Assembly: GCA_944392535.1 (NCBI GenBank)
Contig: CALXWY010000001.1
Location: forward strand, 248,001-312,000
Source: an uncultured Alphaproteobacteria bacterium
GTDB lineage: Bacteria > Pseudomonadota > Alphaproteobacteria > Rs-D84
Direction of reading: 5' to 3'
DNA length: 64,000 nt
Below are positions 1 through 8,279 of this stretch, in pieces. A program made the translations under genes and the position numbers. Under the pieces are notes generated by a model. That model was given only the letters and a program-made list of their open reading frames with translations. It was not told the DNA's origin and ran no database searches. The stretch's first letter is position 1, and each line of letters begins with the position of its first letter.

Positions 1-1
1 C

Positions 2-859
2 GTGGCGCGTGAATGGAACGGGACAACCTGTGTCGCAAAGCCGAACGCAACAGGAATTTCAGACGGCAACAACACAGCCGGGCAAGACAATGCACAGGAT
101 GCCGGGCAAGAATCGGTTGTTGCGGGTGCTGGTGCACAATCTGGGGATACATTGAATCAAACAGAAAGATGCATTCGCAGTCGCTGTGGCGGGTTGACGG
201 GAAATACATACAGCCAGTGTATTACGTGTTGTTACGTACCGGCATCTGTTGCAGTATGGAACAGTGACACACGTATTTGTGAATGTGTGGACAATCAACA
301 GACGTTTAATCCGTCATCGTTACAGTGCGAAACAGCAAGCGTGGCACAATCAACGGGTGTCTTTGAATGTGATGCAACAATTTTGTCGCAAATAAGTAAT
401 TACGCATCACAATATGCCGGTGATGTGACGATTACAACCCAGATAAACAATATTTTAACGTATTGCAGTGGCAGTACCCCGTCGCAAATTGTGTTTAATA
501 ATATGTATAATCAATTGTTGTCTTTGATTGGGCGGGCGGATGATGCGGCCGCCGCGGCACAACAAAATGCCCAAATAACAGCGTCGCAAAATAAAATCAA
601 AAGCGCATATGCGTGGTTGACAGAACAACAAGAAACACTGGATGTCAGCAAGTGGCGCAATGCCGAAGGAAACTTTAACACATCGCGTTTGTTATCTGAT
701 TCTATTGCTGGGGTCGTTCTGGGGACGGCAGGTGGGCTGATAACCAGTCATGTTGTTAAAAATGGACAGATAGAAAACGGCTTTGAAGATTTGCAATGTA
801 CGGTTGGTGGACAAGTTGTTGCCAACTGGAATGACCAGTTCCGCGTCGGTATCCAATAA
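2..859 (+). CDS. Cys-containing protein of unknown function, 5' end outside window
   Basis: The reading frame is open from the window edge, and the first visible residues look internal rather than like a start or signal peptide, so the gene is truncated here. The visible 285 residues have a Cys-rich middle (about residues 57-110, with clustered CxxC and CC pairs) followed by a Gln/Ala-rich, probably helical stretch (about 180-215). A Gly/Ala-rich, weakly hydrophobic segment lies near residue 235. The style resembles the other exported Cys-rich proteins of this window, so a cell-surface location is my inference. No family is recognised. A strong terminator follows 16 bases after the stop. Confidence 0.6.
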   Translation: MAREWNGTTCVAKPNATGISDGNNTAGQDNAQDAGQESVVAGAGAQSGDTLNQTERCIRSRCGGLTGNTYSQCITCCYVPASVAVWNSDTRICECVDNQQTFNPSSLQCETASVAQSTGVFECDATILSQISNYASQYAGDVTITTQINNILTYCSGSTPSQIVFNNMYNQLLSLIGRADDAAAAAQQNAQITASQNKIKSAYAWLTEQQETLDVSKWRNAEGNFNTSRLLSDSIAGVVLGTAGGLITSHVVKNGQIENGFEDLQCTVGGQVVANWNDQFRVGIQ

Positions 860-875
860 GATGGGGAAAACAAAG

Positions 876-905
876 AATGCCGGACCAAAGTCCGGCATTT
901 TTATT
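876..905. terminator. Intrinsic terminator between convergent genes
   Basis: A perfect 10-bp stem (876-885 with 890-899) has a CAAA loop and is followed by TTTTATTTTA on the plus strand. It ends the gene at 2-859. The minus-strand gene stops at 906, so it may serve both sides. Confidence 0.85.
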
Positions 906-1313
906 TTATCTTTGTGCCATGTTAACGAAACGTAATAATTTTTGACGAATTGCCATTTGACGGCGCAGGTCTTGGCGTGATGCATGGTTCAAATGCGACA
1001 TAAAATCTGGCCGGGCATCAATTTCGTTTGTTGGGAACAAATACGCCACAGGGGTGTTTGTATATTTATCCAGATATTCAACAATTGTGCACGCCAGACG
1101 TTCACCCATAACGGGGCGCAGGTGTTCATACGCCAGTGTCATGTTATGTGCCGCCGGGTTTGGAAAGTCCGTGCTGGAAAAAAAGCTGCCACTGTTGGCG
1201 ATGCGCTGGCCATTTTTATTAACCACTGTCAACGGTGTGCATGGGCACAGGTCAAATAATTGTGAATTTGCAAATGTAGAAAACTGTACAATATATGTGT
1301 TCTTTTTTTTCAT
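906..1313 (-). CDS. Hypothetical protein, 135 residues
   Basis: I do not recognise this protein. It has no signal peptide or membrane segment and looks cytosolic. The N-terminus carries a CPC motif (about residues 23-25) and the C-terminal third is Arg/Gln-rich and probably helical. The start is well supported: AAAGGA precedes the ATG, and a good promoter (-35 TTGACA, 16-base spacer, -10 TATATT) lies upstream. It is transcribed as a single gene between parE and the terminator shared with the upstream neighbour. No function is proposed. Confidence 0.7.
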   Translation of the reverse strand: MKKKNTYIVQFSTFANSQLFDLCPCTPLTVVNKNGQRIANSGSFFSSTDFPNPAAHNMTLAYEHLRPVMGERLACTIVEYLDKYTNTPVAYLFPTNEIDARPDFMSHLNHASRQDLRRQMAIRQKLLRFVNMAQR

Positions 1314-1335
1314 ATCGTTATCCTTTTACGGGGTA

Positions 1336-1363
1336 AATATAGGACGAAAAGAACAATTGTCAA
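1336..1363 (-). promoter_or_regulatory. Promoter for the 906-1313 gene
   Basis: On the minus strand TTGACA (1363-1358) is followed after 16 bases by TATATT (1341-1336), both close to sigma-70 consensus. Confidence 0.7.
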
Positions 1364-1381
1364 TCGTAAAAATGGTGTTTT

Positions 1382-3361
1382 TTATACGAACAAGTCTTTG
1401 ACAAACTGGGCATGTTCGGTGATGAATTTGAATCGGAATTCAGGTTTTTTACCCATTAATTCAGAAACAATTGTACGGGTTTTTTCTGTATCTTCGGCAC
1501 CATCGTCTGTGCGTGGGGGTAATTCAACGCGAATCAAGCGCCGGGTTTTTGGTGACATTGTTGTTTCTTTTAACTGGTTGGGCATCATTTCCCCCAATCC
1601 TTTGAATCGGGAAATTTCCACTTTTTTATTTTTATATTTCGTTTCTTTTAATTTTTCTAGATCTTCGTCAGAATCAACATATACCGATTCGGTCCCACAG
1701 GTCAGTTTATACAACGGGGGACATGATAAATACAGATGACCGCCATATATCAGTTGGGGCATTACTTGGTAAAAAAACGCCATCAGTAATGATGCAATAT
1801 GACTGCCATCAACGTCGGCATCGGTCATTACAATGATTTTTTCATAGCGTAATTTTGATTCATCCCAATCCTTGGCCGTGCCGGCACCGATTATATCAAT
1901 CAATTCATTTAATTCTTTGTTTGCGCTGAACCGTTCATCAGAATTTGATACGACATTTAATACCTTGCCACGCAGTGGCATAATTGCCTGGGTCGCGCGG
2001 TCGCGCGCCTGTTTCGCGGTGCCGCCGGCGGATTCACCTTCTACGATAAATAATTCTGTGCCATCAACACCGTGTTTTGAACAGTCCGCCAATTTCGCCG
2101 GCATTCTGATGCGTTTAGTTGGTGTTTTACGGGCGATTTCTTTGACCTGTTTCGTTTTTATACGGGCATTGGCCAGATTGATTACAAATTCCAATATTGC
2201 ATTTGCCGTCTTGGGATCAGATGCCAGAAAGATATCCCACGGATCGCGCAGGGCATTTTCGGTATATCGTGCAATTTCAGGGTTGGACAGTTTTTCTTTG
2301 GTCTGGCCCAGAAATTGTGGCGTTTTATAAAATACGGAAACAATTGCCGCAACAGAATCAAATACATCGTCACTGATAATCGTGGTGGCCGATTTATTGT
2401 TTACTTTTTCGCCGTATGCCTTTATCCCCTTGGTAATAGCAGATTTGAACCCTGATTCGTGCGTGCCACCATCAATTGTTGCGATTGTGTTACAGTATGA
2501 TGCAAAAAATCCATCGTCGGATGCCGCACCATTTTCGTCTGTTAAAAATGTTAACGCCCATTCAACGCGACCACTGTCATCAGGAAAATCCACAGCGCCA
2601 CTGAATATTTTTGGCATTATGCGCGGTTTATCACGTGTTTTTTCATCCAGAAAATCGGCAACACCATTTGGATAGAAAAATGTTGTCTGGACAGGAATGT
2701 TCATGTCTTCGGTTAATAATTCAGGATTACACATCCATTCAACATGCACACCGCGTGATAAAAACGCCTTGGACCGCGCCATGCGATATATTTTGACCGG
2801 TTTGAATACGGCCGAATCGCCAAATATTTCACCATCAATTGTAAATCTGATTTTCGTTCCGTGTTTTTTTGTCGCATCGCAACGGGTCATTTGACTGGTC
2901 GGTTTTCCGCGCGAAAAAGTTTGACGCCATTCGTACCCATCGCGTGCAATGGTTACAATCATTTCAGATGATAATGCGTTTACCACAGAACTGCCCACGC
3001 CATGCAGGCCCCCACTGGTTTTATACACATTATTATTAAATTTTCCCCCAGAATGCAGGGTTGTTAAAATCACTTCCAGTGCAGATTTTCCCGGAAACTT
3101 TGGATGTTCGGCCACTGGAATCCCACGGCCGTCATCGGTAATCTCAATCGTTTTTGAATCAATTAAATTTACAGTTATGTTTTTGGCAAAACCGGCAACA
3201 GCCTCATCAATAGAATTATCTAGGATTTCAATTGGTAAATGATGCCATGCCTTTTCATCAGTGCCACCAATATACATCCCAGGACGCAAACGAACAGGTT
3301 CCAGTCCTTCAAGAACCTGGATATCAGATGCATCATAAGAATGATTTACTTGTTCTGCCAT
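1382..3361 (-). CDS. parE: DNA topoisomerase IV subunit B
   Basis: ParE is the ATPase subunit of topoisomerase IV, which with ParC unlinks replicated chromosomes. The GHKL ATPase domain shows EILDNSIDEAVAG, DDGRGIP and the GLHGVGSSVVNAL loop in the first 130 residues. The transducer domain follows, then the TOPRIM region with ELFIVEGESAGG and the metal-binding DADVDGSHI, then RFKGLGEM. At 659 residues it is in the normal range for alphaproteobacterial ParE. I prefer ParE to GyrB because of the YIGGTDEKA-type N-terminus. The ATG at 3361 gives a normal N-terminus. It is divergent from dnaJ. Confidence 0.93.
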   Translation of the reverse strand: MAEQVNHSYDASDIQVLEGLEPVRLRPGMYIGGTDEKAWHHLPIEILDNSIDEAVAGFAKNITVNLIDSKTIEITDDGRGIPVAEHPKFPGKSALEVILTTLHSGGKFNNNVYKTSGGLHGVGSSVVNALSSEMIVTIARDGYEWRQTFSRGKPTSQMTRCDATKKHGTKIRFTIDGEIFGDSAVFKPVKIYRMARSKAFLSRGVHVEWMCNPELLTEDMNIPVQTTFFYPNGVADFLDEKTRDKPRIMPKIFSGAVDFPDDSGRVEWALTFLTDENGAASDDGFFASYCNTIATIDGGTHESGFKSAITKGIKAYGEKVNNKSATTIISDDVFDSVAAIVSVFYKTPQFLGQTKEKLSNPEIARYTENALRDPWDIFLASDPKTANAILEFVINLANARIKTKQVKEIARKTPTKRIRMPAKLADCSKHGVDGTELFIVEGESAGGTAKQARDRATQAIMPLRGKVLNVVSNSDERFSANKELNELIDIIGAGTAKDWDESKLRYEKIIVMTDADVDGSHIASLLMAFFYQVMPQLIYGGHLYLSCPPLYKLTCGTESVYVDSDEDLEKLKETKYKNKKVEISRFKGLGEMMPNQLKETTMSPKTRRLIRVELPPRTDDGAEDTEKTRTIVSELMGKKPEFRFKFITEHAQFVKDLFV

Positions 3362-3450
3362 GGCATAACAGTATTAGTATATTTTTCAAATTCTTGCAAG
3401 TGAAAGAATTTGTTATAATTAATCTGTAATACCGAATGCTGTTTATAGAC

Positions 3451-3478
3451 TTGATTTTTTTTATAATATACTTATATA
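3451..3478 (+). promoter_or_regulatory. Candidate dnaJ promoter
   Basis: TTGATT (3451-3456) and TATATA (3473-3478) are separated by 16 bases. A second TATAAT at 3414-3419 lacks a properly spaced -35. The region is very A+T-rich, so chance matches are possible. Confidence 0.4.
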
Positions 3479-3510
3479 AGTGGGGATAATAAAGACGATG
3501 GACAGATAAA

Positions 3511-4638
3511 ATGAACAAAAATCCTTATGAAGTTTTGGGCGTTGCGCGGAATGCGTCTGATGATGAGATTAAGAAAGCATATCATAAATTAGTTATGAAA
3601 TATCATCCAGACAGAAATCCAGGTGACAAGTCAGCCGAAGAAAAATTCAAAGAAGTTAATAATGCCTTTGATATACTGAAAGATCCGCAAAAACGTGCGG
3701 CATATGATAGATTTGGTGATGCGGCGTTTGCCGGTGGTAATGCGTCGGGCGCAAATCCGTTCGGGGCCGGGGCCAATCCGTTTGGTAATGGCGCGTTCCA
3801 CTTTAATATGGGTGGGGCCGGCATGGACGATATATTACGCGAAGCAATGCGGGGATTCGGATTTGGTGATTTTGGCACAGGCAATGGGCAATCGGCGAAA
3901 CGTGGTGGGCGTGATTTGTTGGACGAAGTCACCATAGATTTACGCGATGCATATTTCGGAACAACACATACGGTTAAATTTACAACAAATGTTGAATGCG
4001 ACAAGTGCCACGGATATGGTACAGCAGATGGCAAGCCTGCACCAACATGTTCGCGATGTGGTGGGCGTGGATATGTTCGTACATCGCGTGGATTCTTTGC
4101 AATGGAAACGCCGTGCCCAGAATGTAATGGCACAGGTCACAAAATTGATAAAAAATGTTCACAATGTGATGGGGATGGTACAATTCGGAAAAGTCGCACG
4201 TTGGACGTGAATATTCCCGCCGGGGTTGAAGATGGTACACGGTTGCGTCTGGCGGGCCAGGGCGAAGCCGGACAAAACGGTGCGCCGGCGGGTGATTTTT
4301 ACCTGGATGTGCGTGTACGCCCAGATAAACGTTTTGAACGTGATGGCGCGGATTTAATTACGCGCGTTGATATACCGTTTACCACGTTGGCGTTGGGTGG
4401 CGAAATAGAAGTTGATACCATTGATGATAAAAAATTATCGGTAAAGGTGCCGGCGGGTACCCAGGTTGGCGAAAAACTGCGTGTGCGGGGACATGGAATG
4501 CCGACACGACGCGCGGGCAGTTTTGGTGATTTGTATATAGATGTTAATATGCGTGTGCCAACAAAATTGACCGAAAAGCAAAAGAAATTATTAAATGAAT
4601 TTGCCGGCACAAAAAGTGCCAAAAAAGGGTGGTTTTAA
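3511..4638 (+). CDS. dnaJ: Co-chaperone DnaJ (Hsp40)
   Basis: DnaJ delivers unfolded clients to DnaK and stimulates its ATPase. The J domain (residues 1-70) contains the essential HPD at 32-34. A Gly/Phe/Asn-rich linker (about 75-125) follows. Four zinc-finger repeats then appear in order: [24 protein letters not shown] and CSQCDGDG. The C-terminal substrate-binding domains complete a class I DnaJ of 375 residues, the usual length. dnaK and grpE are not adjacent. It is followed by a strong hairpin shared with the convergent pgsA. Confidence 0.96.
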   Translation: MNKNPYEVLGVARNASDDEIKKAYHKLVMKYHPDRNPGDKSAEEKFKEVNNAFDILKDPQKRAAYDRFGDAAFAGGNASGANPFGAGANPFGNGAFHFNMGGAGMDDILREAMRGFGFGDFGTGNGQSAKRGGRDLLDEVTIDLRDAYFGTTHTVKFTTNVECDKCHGYGTADGKPAPTCSRCGGRGYVRTSRGFFAMETPCPECNGTGHKIDKKCSQCDGDGTIRKSRTLDVNIPAGVEDGTRLRLAGQGEAGQNGAPAGDFYLDVRVRPDKRFERDGADLITRVDIPFTTLALGGEIEVDTIDDKKLSVKVPAGTQVGEKLRVRGHGMPTRRAGSFGDLYIDVNMRVPTKLTEKQKKLLNEFAGTKSAKKGWF

Positions 4639-4650
4639 CAATTGTAAAAA

Positions 4651-4695
4651 AACGCGCTATGTGCATAAAAACATGTACATAGCGCGTTTTTGTTT
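4651..4695. terminator. Bidirectional terminator between dnaJ and pgsA
   Basis: A 12-bp stem (4651-4662 with 4677-4688) is flanked by an A-tract upstream and a T-rich tract downstream, so it can terminate transcription from either side. Confidence 0.85.
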
Positions 4696-4706
4696 TGTTG
4701 ATTTTT

Positions 4707-5306
4707 TTATTTTATCTTTTTTAATTTTTCAGCGAAAGTGAATGTGTATTGTGTCGCTGACCATACAGATGCGACCAATGCCAGCCATGTTCCCCATATG
4801 CCAATTTGTGATAATACGTTCAATGATACTGTGATGGTGTTGCTGGTCGCTTCAGGGGTGACAATCGCACTTAATGCGAATAACAGCAAGAACACGGAAA
4901 TGGTTATCATTTGCAGTGTTGTTTTAATCTTTCCCATTGAAAAGCGCGCCTTGGGTACCGGCATTTCCATCTTTTGGGTCCCCATAAATTCGCGCAGGCC
5001 ACTGATATACAATTCACGCGCGACCATTAAAATTACAGGTACGACAATGAACCATACAGGTATCATAACCATTAACATTAAAAATGTATTAACCACCAAT
5101 AACTTGTCACCAATGTGATCCATAACGCCGCCCAGTTTTGTGCATACGTTATATTTACGTGCCAAAAATCCATCAAACCAATCAGAAACAGCGGCCAGAA
5201 TAAACAATATAAACGATGTCCAATACAGACCGAACATCAGTGTCGGTATAATCGCAAATGCCGCCGCAATGCGAAATGCAGATAAAAAGTTTACAAAAAA
5301 TTTCAT
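4707..5306 (-). CDS. pgsA: CDP-diacylglycerol-glycerol-3-phosphate 3-phosphatidyltransferase
   Basis: This enzyme makes phosphatidylglycerol phosphate from CDP-diacylglycerol and glycerol-3-phosphate, the committed step to phosphatidylglycerol. The CDP-alcohol phosphotransferase signature DGxxAR(x8)Gx3Dx3D is complete (D45, G46, A49, R50, G59, D63, D67). Several hydrophobic segments mark it as an inner-membrane protein of 199 residues, the normal size. It lies 29 bases downstream of uvrC on the same strand. The uvrC-pgsA pairing is common in proteobacteria and supports co-transcription. Confidence 0.93.
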   Translation of the reverse strand: MKFFVNFLSAFRIAAAFAIIPTLMFGLYWTSFILFILAAVSDWFDGFLARKYNVCTKLGGVMDHIGDKLLVVNTFLMLMVMIPVWFIVVPVILMVARELYISGLREFMGTQKMEMPVPKARFSMGKIKTTLQMITISVFLLLFALSAIVTPEATSNTITVSLNVLSQIGIWGTWLALVASVWSATQYTFTFAEKLKKIK

Positions 5307-5335
5307 GTTTTCTCCTTTCGTTATATTTATCCAGA

Positions 5336-6760
5336 TTATAACACTTCTGAATGAAAATGGGCATATATTTTTTTTGCCGCCGCGCGTCCAAGTCCCGGGA
5401 CGTGCATTAATGCATCCAAACTGGCATCAGATATGGCGCGCACCGAACCAAAATGGGTCAGCAAGGCATGTTTTCGCTTTGGACCAATGTCATCAATTTC
5501 ATCCAATACAGATGATGTCATCTTTTTTGCGCGAACCGTGCGATGAAATGTTATTACAAAACGGTGCGCTTCGTCACGTACGGCACGCAATAATAAAAAT
5601 AGTCTGGAATCTTTTGGCATATCGCGATACACGGTGCCATCAGGCATTATAAAATGTTCGTCGCCATCACGAACAACGCCCTTGGTTACACCCAGAATTG
5701 GTATGTCTGGTGCTGTTTCGTGTGCAATGTTCCATTGTGCCGGCCCACCATCAACAATTATTAAATCCAGTTTCGGACCACGTGTAATCGCACGCGATAC
5801 AAATTCATTCATCATGGCGATGTCGTTACCTGCGCGCGCCATATCGCGTAACTTGAAATGACGATATCCAGATTTTATAAAACCATCATGACCAAATGTT
5901 ATCATTGCGCCCACAGGATTTTTTCCAAACAGGTGTGAATTATCAAATACCCCCGCGCATTCAATTTTTATGCCCAGCCATTGTTCCAGATCGTTAACGG
6001 CATTTTGCCAATCAAAATTCGCGCTATATACACGATTGCGCCGTATACCGCGATTTGATGTTTGTGTTAATGCTGCAATTTTATCGCGGCATTCGGCCGC
6101 CGATTCAAAGTCCATTTGTTCAGAAAATTTTTTCATTTGTTTGGTTAAATCGGCGATTATTGGTTGACTGTCCCCGGTTAAAATCCGGCGTGCCAGTGCC
6201 ACGTTTTCGTTATAGTTTGTTTGTGGTAATGTGCATGGTGCACTGCATCGGCCAATTTGGTATAACAGGCATGGACGTGTGCGATTACGCATAAATGTAT
6301 CAGTGCATGTACGCAGACGGCATACCTTTTGAATCGTTTTTATTGTTTCATTTAATGCGGTAACAGATGGGTATGGACCGTATACATCACGACGCTGGGA
6401 TATTTTTCCGCGGAATTTTAACAGGCGCGGAAATTCAGAATGCGTCAGGGCAATCATCGGGTACATTTTCCCATCAGTCAGCATTATGTTGTATTTGGGT
6501 TTCAGTGTTTTGATAAGTTTCTGTTCCAGAATTAATGCATCTGATTCAGTTGGGGTGATTTCCCATTCAACGCGCGCAACCAGGCTGCGCATGACCTGTT
6601 TATGGGGTTCCAGTTTTGATATGTCCATGTATTGATTTAAGCGATTGGACAGATTTTTTGCCTTGCCCACGTATAACAGGTTATCGCCGGCATCGTACAT
6701 CTTGTATACGCCGGGTGCACGTGGACTGTTTTCAATCAAATCAGAAAATTGAATGTTCAT
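5336..6760 (-). CDS. uvrC: UvrABC system protein C, internally shortened
   Basis: UvrC makes both incisions in nucleotide excision repair. The GIY-YIG nuclease domain (residues 1-95, with GVYKMYD and LLYVGKAKNL), the C-rich region near 164-176, the UVR domain (about 200-233), the RNase H-like domain (VFDNSH, IIVDGGPAQ, RDEAHRF) and the C-terminal helix-hairpin-helix motifs are all visible. The protein is only 474 residues against about 610 in E. coli. By eye, about 120 residues are missing between the UVR domain and the RNase H-like domain. I place the start at the ATG at 6760 rather than farther upstream, because the upstream extension is hydrophobic and would overlap the divergent prepilin-like gene. 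Confidence 0.9.
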   Translation of the reverse strand: MNIQFSDLIENSPRAPGVYKMYDAGDNLLYVGKAKNLSNRLNQYMDISKLEPHKQVMRSLVARVEWEITPTESDALILEQKLIKTLKPKYNIMLTDGKMYPMIALTHSEFPRLLKFRGKISQRRDVYGPYPSVTALNETIKTIQKVCRLRTCTDTFMRNRTRPCLLYQIGRCSAPCTLPQTNYNENVALARRILTGDSQPIIADLTKQMKKFSEQMDFESAAECRDKIAALTQTSNRGIRRNRVYSANFDWQNAVNDLEQWLGIKIECAGVFDNSHLFGKNPVGAMITFGHDGFIKSGYRHFKLRDMARAGNDIAMMNEFVSRAITRGPKLDLIIVDGGPAQWNIAHETAPDIPILGVTKGVVRDGDEHFIMPDGTVYRDMPKDSRLFLLLRAVRDEAHRFVITFHRTVRAKKMTSSVLDEIDDIGPKRKHALLTHFGSVRAISDASLDALMHVPGLGRAAAKKIYAHFHSEVL

Positions 6761-6811
6761 GCCTTTTATGATAGAATAGAAAATAATAAATAGCAAATAG
6801 AGGTCGTAAAA

Positions 6812-7276
6812 ATGAAACAAGAATCAGGACGTTCAATGATTGAAATGATGGGTGTGTTGGCCATTATGGGGGTTATTACGGTCGCGGCAATCGCTGGGAT
6901 AAACAGCGCAATGAATATGCAAAAGCGTAATACTGTTAATGATGAGGTCTTGCAAATGGTTGCCCAAGTGCGCCAAACATTCAGTGAATATGACGATTTT
7001 TCAAACATAAATAATGCAACAATTTTTGGCGCAATTGGCATGTCAAATCAAAATCCATATGGCGGCGCGTATGAAATTTCCGTAAATCCATCAAATTCAC
7101 GCCAGTTTGTTATATCTATCACAGGGTTATCAAAGTCTGATTGTGAATATTTTGTTACCAAGGGATGGGATGGATCGGTCGGATACGAAATGTCTGGACG
7201 TACGCAGAGTGGGGCCAGTGGCGATTGCACCAGTTCGGGGGACCAGAATGTTGTGCAAATAACATATGGCGAATGA
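6812..7276 (+). CDS. Type IV prepilin-like protein
   Basis: The N-terminus has a class III signal: a short basic leader ending in Gly6, then RSMIEMMGVLAIMGVIT, with Glu at position +5 after the predicted prepilin peptidase site, running into a hydrophobic helix. This matches type IV pilins and PilS-type pseudopilins. The rest (about 115 residues) contains two Cys (CEYF and GDCTSS), which could form a D-loop disulfide as in type IV pilins. AGAGG lies upstream of the ATG. No pilus assembly genes are nearby, so whether it is a pilin or a pseudopilin is open. Its stop lies 18 bases before the next gene. Confidence 0.7.
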   Translation: MKQESGRSMIEMMGVLAIMGVITVAAIAGINSAMNMQKRNTVNDEVLQMVAQVRQTFSEYDDFSNINNATIFGAIGMSNQNPYGGAYEISVNPSNSRQFVISITGLSKSDCEYFVTKGWDGSVGYEMSGRTQSGASGDCTSSGDQNVVQITYGE

Positions 7277-7294
7277 TATGCTTGTGGGGCGCGT

Positions 7295-8266
7295 ATGGCG
7301 GAATTAGTAGAAGTTTCTAGGACAGAAGATGGAACGCGATTGATGCGCTGGTTTATGCGGCGGTATCCATCATTGCCCCAGCGTGAATTTTATAAACTGT
7401 GTCGTGGCGGACAGATTCGTGTGAATTCATCACGTGCCCGTGGACAAGAGATTTTGTGTGCTGGTGACGTTGTGCGGGTTCCGCCTACGTTGGCCAGTTA
7501 TGCCCAATCACGTAATACAAAAAACGAATCGGGTACGAATTTTTCATTGGCGGATTTAGAAAAACTGCGTCGGTGCATAATCCATGATGACGAAGATATT
7601 GTTGTGTTTGACAAGCCTGCTGGATTGGCGGTCCAGGGCGGAACCGGGATTCGTAAATCTGTGGATAAAATGGCGGCGGCGTTATTTCCGTATGATAAGA
7701 TTTCATTGGTTCATCGCTTGGACCGGGAAACCAGTGGTGTTTTGGTCGTCGCAAAAAATCAACGTGCCGCGCAAATTTTGGCAAGCGAATTTCAAAACAA
7801 ACAGGCGTATAAAGAATATTTGGCGCTGTTAAATGGTGATGTACGACCACAACATGGGATAATTGATAATTATTTGGTAAAGGGACAAGTGTTTGACAGT
7901 CCAGAACGTATAAATGGTGGCACCGGCCAGCGGCCCCAGCATGCGGTAACCGAATATGATGTTTTGGCCACAGCCGGGGGCCATCTGTCATGGGTTTTGT
8001 TTTCGCCAAAAACAGGGCGTACACATCAATTACGTCTGCACAGTGCACAATGTTTGCATGCGCCAATCGTTGGGGATATGTTGTATGGGGCAAATAAAAA
8101 ACTGGATGGGGCGTTACAGTCGCTGCTGGTAACAAATAACTTGTTTTTATTGGCATATAAGTTAACATTCCAGCACCCGTCCAGCGGAAAAATGATGACA
8201 TTGCATGCGTCTGTGCCAGAATTTATGCAGCCTGTGATAACATTTTTAGAATTTCCGTTGCCGTAA
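7295..8266 (+). CDS. rluC: RluA-family pseudouridine synthase (RluC-like)
   Basis: These enzymes convert uridine to pseudouridine in 23S rRNA. An N-terminal S4 RNA-binding domain (about residues 15-70) precedes the catalytic domain, which contains HRLDRETSGVLV with the catalytic Asp. Later GRTHQLRLH is the second conserved family motif. The length of 323 residues is typical. The S4 domain and motif pattern fit RluC better than RluA, but substrate positions cannot be assigned from sequence. It may be transcribed with the AsmA-like gene 13 bases downstream. Confidence 0.85.
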   Translation: MAELVEVSRTEDGTRLMRWFMRRYPSLPQREFYKLCRGGQIRVNSSRARGQEILCAGDVVRVPPTLASYAQSRNTKNESGTNFSLADLEKLRRCIIHDDEDIVVFDKPAGLAVQGGTGIRKSVDKMAAALFPYDKISLVHRLDRETSGVLVVAKNQRAAQILASEFQNKQAYKEYLALLNGDVRPQHGIIDNYLVKGQVFDSPERINGGTGQRPQHAVTEYDVLATAGGHLSWVLFSPKTGRTHQLRLHSAQCLHAPIVGDMLYGANKKLDGALQSLLVTNNLFLLAYKLTFQHPSSGKMMTLHASVPEFMQPVITFLEFPLP

Positions 8267-8279
8267 AGTTTGTGAGAAT

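Noticed and set aside
3603-4133. Minus-strand ORF within dnaJ
   Set aside because: It is a shadow of a well-conserved gene, produced by the G/F-rich and zinc-finger coding pattern.
7485-8201. Long minus-strand ORF within the rluC-type gene
   Set aside because: It is a reading-frame shadow of a clearly conserved pseudouridine synthase gene.
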